6,034 nucleotides of DNA from assembly GCA_007133925.1 (NCBI GenBank), contig SLLU01000061.1, forward strand, positions 1 through 6,034, written 5' to 3'. The notes under the pieces were generated by a model. It was not told the DNA's origin. It saw nothing but the letters and a program-made list of their open reading frames with translations, and made no database searches. Origin of the DNA: Candidatus Halarchaeoplasma halalkaliphilum. Its GTDB lineage: Archaea > Thermoplasmatota > Thermoplasmata > Halarchaeoplasmatales > Halarchaeoplasmataceae. Shown here piece after piece: positions 1 to 5,615 of the stretch; the stretch's first letter is position 1, and every line of letters begins with the position of its first letter. Both the position numbers and the translations under genes were made by a program.

Positions 1-917
1 CCAAAAAGGCTTGCGTGGATTTTTTCCTTTATGGAATGTTATCCGAGGAAGCGGAAGATATGCTCACCGAGACCAGACTGTTCAAAGTGTTCCTTTCGGA
101 TACCACCGGGGTCGAGAAAAATAGGGATCTGAAAATTGCATCGAAAGTAGTTTTCGATTCAGGGGGTCTGGTTGCCTTCCACTGTGAAAGCGATGAATTG
201 TTCGGAGAACCGGGGGAGGATCTGGCAGGGTATAACAAGGAACGGCCAAAGGAGAGTGAGGTGAGGGCCATAGAGAGTTTAAGAGAATGGCCCAAGGGAA
301 GAAAACATGTATGCCATATAACCTCTGAAGAGGGGTTGAAAGCTGCGAGGGAGGTCGGTGCTCATACGGAGGTCACCCCCCATCATCTGTTCTTTACCGA
401 CGAGGTTATACTGGATTCCTTTGGAAAGGTGAATCCTCCTCTGAGGGGGGACTCAAATCATTTTTCCATGTGGGAGCATTTTGAGAGGGGGAACTTTGAC
501 GTGATGGCCAGCGATCACGCACCCCATCTGGAAGCCGAGAAGGCCGTGGAGTTTTCACAAGCACCTGCAGGGCTGCCAGGAGTGGAGACAACTTTTCCGC
601 TGATGATGAGTGCCGTTGCCATGGGCAGGATAGACCTTACCACCGTTGTAGATATGATCTCCTACCGTCCGGCTAGATTGCTGGGAATACAAAAGGGAAA
701 AATAGAAGAGGGTTACGACGCGGACCTTGCACTCTTTGACTTCAGAGAGATAGAGCCAATATCGTCAGACAGACTGCACTCAAAATGTGGCTGGTCTCCG
801 TACGAGGGGTCCCCGGGAATATTCCCCAGACATGTTATTTGCAGGGGAGAATTCGTGGTCAAGAACAGGCGAAGCACCACTTCCGGCGGCCGTGGTAGGT
901 ATCTCTTCACCCCGTAA
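1..917 (+). CDS. pyrC: Dihydroorotase (PyrC), 5'-truncated by window edge
   Basis: This is the C-terminal 300 or so residues of a dihydroorotase, the zinc amidohydrolase that cyclises N-carbamoyl-aspartate to dihydroorotate in pyrimidine synthesis. The reading frame is open to the left edge (codons from position 3 read KKACVDFF), so the GTG at 15 is an internal Val, not the start. Numbering from that codon, I see HCES (His56), HVCHITSEEG (His101), the family block TEVTPHHLFF (119-127), VNPPLRG (139-145) and ASDHAPH (165-171), whose Asp167 matches the catalytic aspartate. GLPGVETTFPLM follows. LFKVFL (Lys24) may be the carbamylated-lysine region. The missing N-terminal 100-130 residues should hold the HxH zinc motif. 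An allantoinase or other cyclic amidohydrolase is possible but less likely given the PHH and NPPLRG blocks. The next gene starts 43 nt after the stop, with its own TATA-like box. Confidence 0.92.
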   Translation, partial: KKACVDFFLYGMLSEEAEDMLTETRLFKVFLSDTTGVEKNRDLKIASKVVFDSGGLVAFHCESDELFGEPGEDLAGYNKERPKESEVRAIESLREWPKGRKHVCHITSEEGLKAAREVGAHTEVTPHHLFFTDEVILDSFGKVNPPLRGDSNHFSMWEHFERGNFDVMASDHAPHLEAEKAVEFSQAPAGLPGVETTFPLMMSAVAMGRIDLTTVVDMISYRPARLLGIQKGKIEEGYDADLALFDFREIEPISSDRLHSKCGWSPYEGSPGIFPRHVICRGEFVVKNRRSTTSGGRGRYLFTP

Positions 918-934
918 GGATTTCTCGGGGAAGA

Positions 935-942
935 TTATTTAT
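935..942 (+). promoter_or_regulatory. TATA-like box upstream of aIF1A
   Basis: TTATTTAT lies in the 43-nt gap between pyrC and aIF1A, centred about 22 nt before the ATG at 961. With the usual archaeal spacing of about 25 nt from TATA box to transcription start, the transcript would begin at or next to the start codon, giving a leaderless mRNA. No good Shine-Dalgarno sequence precedes that ATG, which agrees. This is inferred from position and composition only. Confidence 0.45.
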
Positions 943-960
943 CCCACCTTATGAATAGGG

Positions 961-1296
961 ATGCTGATTAGTGTGCAAAAGAAGAAGAATGATGGGGAAG
1001 AGGAAGTCATTCGAGTTCCATACCCAAGAAGACGAGAAGGGCAGATGTTTGCCATAGCGGACAAGATGCTCGGAGGCGGCAGGATAAGGGTGATGTGCGA
1101 GGATGGAAAATCAAGGATGGGACGTATACCGGGAAAGCTCAAGAAAAGGATGTGGATGAGAGAAGGAGACCTTTTGATAGTGAAACCATGGGATTTTCAG
1201 GATGATAAGGCAGAGGTGGAATACCGATACACACGTACACAAGTTAACCACCTAAAAAGAAGGAATGACATCCCTTCCAATATTGATATTTTTTAA
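961..1296 (+). CDS. eif1A: Archaeal translation initiation factor 1A (aIF1A)
   Basis: This 111-residue protein is the archaeal homologue of eIF1A/bacterial IF1. It binds the A site of the small ribosomal subunit during initiation and promotes initiator-tRNA and mRNA placement. The OB (S1-IF1) fold spans about residues 16-95, with hallmark stretches VIRVPYPRR (16-24), KMLGGGRIRVMC (35-46), GRIPGKLKKRMW (54-65), REGDLLIVKPW (67-77) and YRYTRTQV (88-95). A short tail, NDIPSNIDIF, follows. Length is normal for the archaeal family. The ATG at 961 fits the TATA spacing; a GTG at 973 would give a form four residues shorter. In many euryarchaea this gene sits beside the RIO1 kinase and KH-domain genes, but here it lies between pyrC and an unrelated operon, so it is probably monocistronic or read through from pyrC. 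Identification is secure. Confidence 0.97.
   Translation: MLISVQKKKNDGEEEVIRVPYPRRREGQMFAIADKMLGGGRIRVMCEDGKSRMGRIPGKLKKRMWMREGDLLIVKPWDFQDDKAEVEYRYTRTQVNHLKRRNDIPSNIDIF
1289..1294 (+). terminator. Possible U-tract terminator at the end of aIF1A
   Basis: A run of six T residues overlaps the first base of the aIF1A stop codon. Archaeal RNA polymerase can terminate at U-tracts without a hairpin, and a new promoter-like region follows. A short tract inside a codon context (Phe-stop) is weak evidence on its own. Confidence 0.3.
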
Positions 1297-1305
1297 GCGT
1301 CCGCC

Positions 1306-1339
1306 GAGAGATATCGTGTGTAACTTAGAGAGATATCGT
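1306..1339 (+). repeat. Exact 12-bp direct repeat, 22-bp spacing, upstream of the winged-helix gene
   Basis: GAGAGATATCGT occurs at 1306-1317 and again, identically, at 1328-1339. The spacing of 22 bp is close to two DNA helical turns, so both copies would face the same side of the helix. Each copy contains the palindrome GATATC. The pair ends about 8-10 bp before the AT-rich TATA-like element of the downstream operon, where archaeal activator sites commonly lie. A tandem operator for a transcription factor, perhaps the product of the adjacent winged-helix gene, is the simplest reading but is inferred. Confidence 0.55.
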
Positions 1340-1346
1340 ACAATAG

Positions 1347-1360
1347 AAAAATATTAAATT
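1347..1360 (+). promoter_or_regulatory. TATA-like promoter element of the winged-helix/membrane/Trm56-HD operon
   Basis: AAAAATATTAAATT is the most AT-rich block in the 94-nt intergenic region and is centred about 37 nt before the ATG at 1391. Transcription would start near 1378, giving a leader of roughly 10-15 nt. GGGGAG at 1374-1379 could act as a ribosome binding site 11 nt before the ATG, though it may sit at the very 5' end of the transcript. The 12-bp direct repeat lies just upstream. Confidence 0.5.
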
Positions 1361-1390
1361 GCTAAACACCTTAGGGGAGTTAGATTCACG

Positions 1391-1885
1391 ATGGCCCGTA
1401 TCAAAGTAATCAAAGACGTAACAGACTTCGTACCCATACTCCGAGCAGTGAGCACAGAAGCGAAAAAAGAGATATTCACAGAACTTGCAAACGATTGGAA
1501 AACCTCGGATGAGATCGAGGAGAAATACGGTGAAGAGGGTGTTACTGCCCTGAAACTCTTTGAAAAGATGAAATTAGTTGAAACTCGGTGGCAGCATACG
1601 GACAGAGAAACAAAAAAGGCATACCACACATATTATTCATCGGTTCACATCGATGCATCCGTGCCGGTTTCGGAGATCAGTGAGGTCCTTTATGCAGCCA
1701 TGCTGGACGAGGCAGAGTTCACAAAAATTGAAGATAGGATACTGGAGCAGGTACGGAAAGGCGAAAACTTCGCAAAAGATATAAGTGAGATGCTCGAGGT
1801 ATCCCCCCTTACAATGAAAAGCATGGTAAAGCGGTCCGTCAAGTTGGACTACCGGGGACATAGGATACTGGAGCTGAAGGAGTAA
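1391..1885 (+). CDS. Small ArsR-like protein with two winged-helix-like segments
   Basis: This 164-residue soluble protein probably binds DNA. Residues 21-85 read as an ArsR-like winged helix: a helix beginning STEAKKEIFTELA, a turn with DEIEEKYGEEGVTALKLFEKMKLVE as the helix-turn-helix, and a possible wing around 66-85. Residues 108-162 look like a second unit: KIEDRILEQVRKG, then FAKDISEMLEVSPLTMKSMV, ending in the strand-like RGHRILEL. I infer this from helix pattern and turn positions, as there is no catalytic or metal-binding cluster (a single His pair and no Cys). It is the first gene of a tight operon: the SD-like GGAG of the next gene lies in its last codons and the gap is 5 nt. It sits directly behind a tandem repeat that could be its operator. 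Exact family and ligand are unknown. A non-regulatory role, for example as an adaptor, cannot be excluded. Confidence 0.75.
   Translation: MARIKVIKDVTDFVPILRAVSTEAKKEIFTELANDWKTSDEIEEKYGEEGVTALKLFEKMKLVETRWQHTDRETKKAYHTYYSSVHIDASVPVSEISEVLYAAMLDEAEFTKIEDRILEQVRKGENFAKDISEMLEVSPLTMKSMVKRSVKLDYRGHRILELKE
1879..1882 (+). promoter_or_regulatory. Shine-Dalgarno site of the membrane-protein gene
   Basis: GGAG, within AAGGAGT, lies 8 nt before the ATG at 1891 and abuts the TAA stop of the upstream gene. It supports the ATG at 1891 and shows that internal genes of this operon use SD-led initiation. Confidence 0.65.
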
Positions 1886-1890
1886 ATCAC

Positions 1891-2415
1891 ATGGATTTAG
1901 ACGATCTGAATATATTCGACAGGTACTCAACTAGTACCTTTGCGTTGGTATTGGGGATGGCGATAATAGGCACCATAACCTACATAATTTACGTCATCGC
2001 TCCGCTGTATGCCGACGAAAGGCCTGTTTTCTTCATATCGTTACTGGTGATGATCTTTGGAATTTTCATCCCGATTTCATTCTTTTTGGAGATGATATTG
2101 GATGTTATCCCCGACGTGGTGGGAAAATTCATATCCGGGGCCCTGCCCGCAGTAATAGCATGGACATTATACCACGCTAATACCAGCGAAGGGGTTGGTG
2201 GCGGCGGTCTGGTTTTGTTTATTGTGCTACCTGCGCTCTTTACCATATTGACATCCTTGATAATGGTGAGAGGGGTGATAATCCCCTTGAACGAACAGAG
2301 CGAATTCGAATTTGATGTGGATGAGGATGAAGGTATAATCCTTTCCGAAGAACCAGAAGAAGAAGGTCTGCTGGAAGATGATTCGGATATTTACCCTGAA
2401 GAAGATTCTTGGTGA
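1891..2415 (+). CDS. Four-helix membrane protein with acidic cytoplasmic-type tail, unknown function
   Basis: I do not recognise this 174-residue protein. Four hydrophobic segments are visible at about 17-40, 45-68, 76-94 and 107-126, the last preceded by a flexible VGGGG stretch at 102-106. No cleavable signal peptide is evident. The N-terminal dozen residues are acidic (MDLDDLNIFDR). From about 135 to the end the protein is a very acidic, probably disordered tail (EFEFDVDEDEG, EEPEEEG, EDDSD, EEDSW) with almost no basic residues. If the helices pack as two hairpins, both termini lie on the same side. I expect this to be the cytoplasm, although the positive-inside rule gives little help because basic residues are few (Arg11, Arg44, Lys79, Arg127). 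The gene starts 5 nt after the winged-helix gene and its TGA overlaps the GTG start of the Trm56-HD gene. The tail could bind a basic partner or divalent metals; this is speculation. Confidence 0.72.
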   Translation: MDLDDLNIFDRYSTSTFALVLGMAIIGTITYIIYVIAPLYADERPVFFISLLVMIFGIFIPISFFLEMILDVIPDVVGKFISGALPAVIAWTLYHANTSEGVGGGGLVLFIVLPALFTILTSLIMVRGVIIPLNEQSEFEFDVDEDEGIILSEEPEEEGLLEDDSDIYPEEDSW

Positions 2416-3416
2416 CTGAATTGGTATCCGTTTTGAGATTGGGGCACCGGCCAGAACGGGACAAACGGATGACCACCCATGTAGGGTTGACCACCAGGGC
2501 TTTCGGAGGAGAACGGATTTTTCTACCAAAGATGGATTCTCAAGTAGAAAAAACCATGGTTGACGTATCTCGCAGGTTCGGAGGTTCTTTCAAGGTGGAA
2601 GAGAAAAGGAACTGGAGAGGTTTAATACAGGATTGGGACGGAGACGTGATACACCTTACCATGTATGGAGAAAACATCGATGATCTATTTGAAAAAGTAG
2701 ACCTGAAAAATCCCCTGATCATAGTCGGTGCAGAGAAGGTCCCCGGGGATGTTTACAAGATCGCAGATTACAACGTTGCAGTTGGCAATCAACCACACTC
2801 CGAAGTGGCTGCACTGGCTGTCTTTTTGGATAGATTCAATGAAAGGCATGTTCATGAAGATTATTCCCACCCGGACATATCAGTACTGCCTTCGACCCGT
2901 GACAAACGAGTTGTGGATAACTCAAATATCCCTTCACTCACAGAATGTTACGAGATGTGCAATTCCATGGACGAAGAACTGATGAAGCATACCCTTTCGG
3001 TTCTTGAAAAATCGATGGAATTGCATAGCCATTTCGGAGGACACCTTGGATTGATAATTGCCGGGAGCATGCTGCATGATATAGGCCGGACCATATCCCA
3101 TGAAGTTGATCATGGTGTGATAGGAGGGGATATGATAAGAGAAAGGGGCTGGGACGAGGAGTTGGCTAGAGTAGTAGAAAGGCATGTGGGAGGAGGGATT
3201 TCCCGTGAGGAGGCCGCTGATCAGGGGCTGCCCCGTAGGGATTTGGTGCCACAAACTATGGAAGAAAAGATCGTCTGTCACGCTGATAATAGTTCTGGTG
3301 GAGAAGAGAGATTCCATGATCTAATAGAGAGGACGATTTCGGCAGGATATGAAAAAAGTGCTGAAAGGATGAGGGAATTGAGAGACTATTTTGAAAAAAA
3401 GAAGGAAAGGGTTTAG
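2412..3416 (+). CDS. trm56: tRNA (cytidine-56-2'-O)-methyltransferase aTrm56 fused to a C-terminal HD-hydrolase domain
   Basis: This 334-residue protein has two domains. Residues 1-170 are aTrm56, the SPOUT-class enzyme that methylates the 2'-OH of C56 in the T-loop of archaeal tRNAs using S-adenosylmethionine. Evidence is VLRLGHRPERDKRMTTHVGL near the start, RNWRGLI, VIHLTMYG (79-86), and the trefoil-knot block IIVGAEKVPGDVY and YNVAVGNQPHSEVAALA (104-136). Free-standing aTrm56 is roughly 180 residues. Residues about 173-333 form an HD/HDIG-type metallohydrolase like the small archaeal TIGR00295 proteins: His193 in MKHTLSVLEKS, the HD pair 222-223 in GSMLHDIGR, His234, His258 in VVERHVGGGIS, and Asp292 in IVCHADN. 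The metal-ligand set looks complete, so hydrolysis of a phosphate ester or nucleotide is likely; the substrate is unknown. I chose the GTG at 2412, which forms a GTGA overlap with the preceding stop; TTG at 2409 or 2421 are alternatives. Confidence 0.95.
   Translation: MTELVSVLRLGHRPERDKRMTTHVGLTTRAFGGERIFLPKMDSQVEKTMVDVSRRFGGSFKVEEKRNWRGLIQDWDGDVIHLTMYGENIDDLFEKVDLKNPLIIVGAEKVPGDVYKIADYNVAVGNQPHSEVAALAVFLDRFNERHVHEDYSHPDISVLPSTRDKRVVDNSNIPSLTECYEMCNSMDEELMKHTLSVLEKSMELHSHFGGHLGLIIAGSMLHDIGRTISHEVDHGVIGGDMIRERGWDEELARVVERHVGGGISREEAADQGLPRRDLVPQTMEEKIVCHADNSSGGEERFHDLIERTISAGYEKSAERMRELRDYFEKKKERV
3394..3400 (-). terminator. Possible U-tract terminator for the minus-strand operon, inside the opposing gene
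   Basis: Read on the minus strand, the sequence just past the DUF1015 stop is pyrimidine-rich and contains seven consecutive T residues, starting about 13 nt beyond the stop. This suits archaeal U-tract termination, but it lies within the last codons of the HD domain (the Lys-rich end EKKKERV), so the tract may simply reflect those AAA/AAG codons. Confidence 0.3.
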
Positions 3417-4684
3417 GGGATTCTTTCTTCCGGACCGATGTTCATTATCAGGAAACCCGAATTCACCTTGGGGTAGAAATCCGTGGATTTTTCCGGCATC
3501 CTCTCGCCGTTCTTTGCGGTACGGAGTACCTGATCCGGTTTGGTTGCGTTGACCAGGAACGCCACCGTTGCGTCCCCTTCATCTACTCTTGCCACTGCAT
3601 CTTTGGTCCAGCGTTCGTAGGCTATGGTTTCATCGATATCCAGGGGCCCGGTTTTCATGATCCCATTGAAGATAACATCTCTCAATATCACCACATCAAG
3701 GCCTTTATAGTCCTCAGAATAGTCCTTGGGGAAGAACTCATCTATGGAGTGTTTGTCCCTGAGACGAAGTCCCGTATACCCATTTCCATCGTAGACCACA
3801 AAGGAGATGATCTCTTTATTGGAAGAGAGGAATCCTTCGACGTCATCCACTCCGGATATGTCAAAGAATTCGCCAAGGGAATCCAGATGTTCCCGGGTAA
3901 ATTCATGGCTCAACAGCAACCTGTGACCTGGCAGCACTATCAATCCCGGGTCCTCCACCGGTACCATGTAGGTCATGCGATAGTTAAATGCGGAATCCTC
4001 AGTCCAGTCCATTTTGGCCCTCATATCATCCCGGTGGCTCACAGCGGTCTCGTACCGGTGGTGGCCATCGGCTATGACCACCTGTTGATCCTGCAGAACC
4101 TTCCGGATCTTTTCTATGCTGGAGGGGGCCGTGATACGCCATACCCTGCTCCTGACACCATATCCGTCGACTGCCTCGAAATCCGGATCACTTCCCGAGA
4201 CTTCATCGAATATACTGATGATCGTGTGTTCCGGATCGCTGTAAAGCATGAATCCCGGTTCCAGGTTGACCTGGGTTGCCCTGAGCATGTTTAAACGATC
4301 TATCTTGGGGCCTTTGTGGGTTTGCTCATGTGGTAAAACCACTCCATCCTCGAAGGGATAGAGTTTAACCGCAGAGACGAATCCCTTTCGTATGTGTTTT
4401 TTACCCAATACCTCGAACTCCTGGAAGTAAATGTATATACCCTGTTCTTGGTCTGTTTCCAGAACGTTTTCAGTAAGCCATTTGCCCAATCGTCGGGATG
4501 CCACATCGTATCGATCCTCCTCTATGGGAAGGATCAATCTGCAGAAGTTGTATTCGCTCATATCATAGTACTTCTTCTGAAGTTCAGGAGGTATCTTGTC
4601 ATAGGGTTGTGTGATCACTTTGTCCATTGAACCTATCTTCTCTTCGTTGTAATGAATGCTGCGAAAGGGACGTATCTCCACCAT
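3413..4684 (-). CDS. DUF1015 family protein, linked to serine metabolism genes
   Basis: This 423-residue protein matches the DUF1015 family at full length. Markers are an N-terminal RPFRSIHY and QPYDKI (26-31), PHEQTHKGPKIDRLNMLRAT (118-137), the most conserved block ADGHHRYETA (205-214), VLPGHRLL (250-257) and a C-terminal STDFYPKVNSGFLIM. It has no signal peptide or membrane segment and should be cytosolic. No biochemical function is established to my knowledge. It starts 5 nt after the serA-type gene, and an aminotransferase gene lies before that; this neighbourhood recurs for the family in anaerobic bacteria and archaea as I recall it. The ADGHHR block resembles the DGHxR motif of ParB/sulfiredoxin-fold proteins, which include ADP-dependent free-serine kinases, so a role in phosphoserine/serine interconversion is a reasonable hypothesis, not a finding. 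Its TAA overlaps the stop of the convergent Trm56-HD gene by 4 bp. Confidence 0.93.
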   Translation of the reverse strand: MVEIRPFRSIHYNEEKIGSMDKVITQPYDKIPPELQKKYYDMSEYNFCRLILPIEEDRYDVASRRLGKWLTENVLETDQEQGIYIYFQEFEVLGKKHIRKGFVSAVKLYPFEDGVVLPHEQTHKGPKIDRLNMLRATQVNLEPGFMLYSDPEHTIISIFDEVSGSDPDFEAVDGYGVRSRVWRITAPSSIEKIRKVLQDQQVVIADGHHRYETAVSHRDDMRAKMDWTEDSAFNYRMTYMVPVEDPGLIVLPGHRLLLSHEFTREHLDSLGEFFDISGVDDVEGFLSSNKEIISFVVYDGNGYTGLRLRDKHSIDEFFPKDYSEDYKGLDVVILRDVIFNGIMKTGPLDIDETIAYERWTKDAVARVDEGDATVAFLVNATKPDQVLRTAKNGERMPEKSTDFYPKVNSGFLIMNIGPEERIP

Positions 4685-4689
4685 TATGC

Positions 4690-5610
4690 TCAGCCCCGTT
4701 TTTTCAACTCGGCGATCACTTTTTCAGCAGCTTGAGTGCCGGCCCTTTCCTGACCTTCCATGGTCTGGGCGCCTATGTGGGGCGTGGCATGGAAGTTATC
4801 CAGTTCCAACAGGGGTATCTTGCCCGGAGGCTCCTGAGCGAACACATCCTTGCATGCGAATCTGATCTTGTTATTCTTCAGAGCATCATAGAGAGCCTCT
4901 TCATCCACTACACCACCTCGAGAAGTATCCACCAGGACCGCACTCTCCTTCATCAGGGAGAACTCCTTTTCACCTATCAAACCCCTGGTCTGGTCAGTCA
5001 TAGGTAGATGAAGGGATATAAAATCCGCAGTCTTGAGCAGATCGTCAAGGGGTAACCATTTGGCATCCAGTTCCGTTTCGGCATCTTCCCTTCGGTTACG
5101 GGTGTGATATACGATATCCATTCCCATGGCCCGTGCCCTTCGTGCCACTTCCTGACCGATGTTACCGAAACCGATGAGTCCCAAGGTCTTTTTGTAAATC
5201 TCGTTACTCTTCAGTTCTTTCTTGGTCCATTTTCCATCTCTCATGGATATGGTACCGGACACTATGTTTCGGTAGGCGGTGAACATGTGAGCGATCGCCA
5301 ATTCCGCCACGGATATGGTGGTTGCGGTAGGGGTGTTGTAAACCGCGATTCCTTTTTCACGTGCATAGGCGGCATCTACGTTATCTAAACCTATACCGGG
5401 CCTTCCTATCACCTCAAGGTTAATGGCCGCGTCTATGGACGGTTCCCTCAATTTAGTGGAGCTGCGAACTATGACTCCGTGATAGGAGGGGATGGTTTCT
5501 GTTAGTTCTTCAGGGGTCATGTCGAACTTCTGATCCACCTGAAGTCCGGCATCTTCCATCATCTTTATGCCTTCTTCCGCAATGGGGTTACAAACAAGTA
5601 CTTTCTTCAT
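4690..5610 (-). CDS. serA: D-3-phosphoglycerate dehydrogenase-type 2-hydroxyacid dehydrogenase, short form
   Basis: This 306-residue cytosolic enzyme belongs to the D-2-hydroxyacid dehydrogenase family and most likely oxidises 3-phosphoglycerate to phosphohydroxypyruvate, the first step of serine synthesis. The substrate-binding half has VIVRSSTKL (46-54) and VIGRPGIGLDNVD (67-79). The Rossmann motif is GLIGFGNIGQEVARRA (144-159). Catalytic residues are Arg231 in DTSRGGVVDEEAL, Glu260 in DVFAQEPPG, and His278 in TPHIGAQT. It stops right after the catalytic core: there is no ASB or ACT domain, so feedback inhibition by serine through ACT is not expected. The end of the second Rossmann strand reads VYHTRNRRE rather than the Asp typical of NAD-dependent forms, hinting at NADP(H); hydroxypyruvate or glyoxylate reductase activity is therefore an alternative. 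I chose the ATG at 5610 (MKKVLVCNP fits the family); a GTG at 5619 overlaps the upstream stop as GTGA and would add three residues. Confidence 0.9.
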   Translation of the reverse strand: MKKVLVCNPIAEEGIKMMEDAGLQVDQKFDMTPEELTETIPSYHGVIVRSSTKLREPSIDAAINLEVIGRPGIGLDNVDAAYAREKGIAVYNTPTATTISVAELAIAHMFTAYRNIVSGTISMRDGKWTKKELKSNEIYKKTLGLIGFGNIGQEVARRARAMGMDIVYHTRNRREDAETELDAKWLPLDDLLKTADFISLHLPMTDQTRGLIGEKEFSLMKESAVLVDTSRGGVVDEEALYDALKNNKIRFACKDVFAQEPPGKIPLLELDNFHATPHIGAQTMEGQERAGTQAAEKVIAELKKRG

Positions 5611-5615
5611 GGATA

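Noticed and set aside
15..17. GTG as a start codon for the dihydroorotase
   Set aside because: The frame is open upstream to the window edge and the essential N-terminal zinc-binding part would be missing, so this is an internal valine.
941..962. ATCCC/GGGAT inverted pair around the aIF1A start
   Set aside because: A five-base stem with a 12-base loop is too weak to call a hairpin, and it overlaps the TATA-like region.
951..971. ATG at 951 opening a six-codon frame that overlaps the aIF1A start
   Set aside because: It is out of frame, only six codons long, and would sit upstream of the predicted leaderless transcript start.
1297..1390. Possible small RNA or tRNA gene in the intergenic region
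   Set aside because: No T-loop, anticodon arm or strong stem was found; the content is explained by the direct repeat and the AT-rich promoter element.
2934..3317. 127-codon minus-strand frame opposite the HD domain
   Set aside because: It lies wholly inside the well-supported Trm56-HD gene and its translation is low in domain-like features, so it is a shadow.
3749..4294. 181-codon open frame on the plus strand opposite DUF1015
   Set aside because: It is codon-aligned antisense to a clear DUF1015 gene, in the register where stops are naturally rare, and the translation has no recognisable domain or separate promoter.
4627..5007. 126-codon plus-strand frame across the serA/DUF1015 junction
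   Set aside because: It spans the end of one convincing minus-strand gene and the start of the next; nothing in the translation suggests a real protein.
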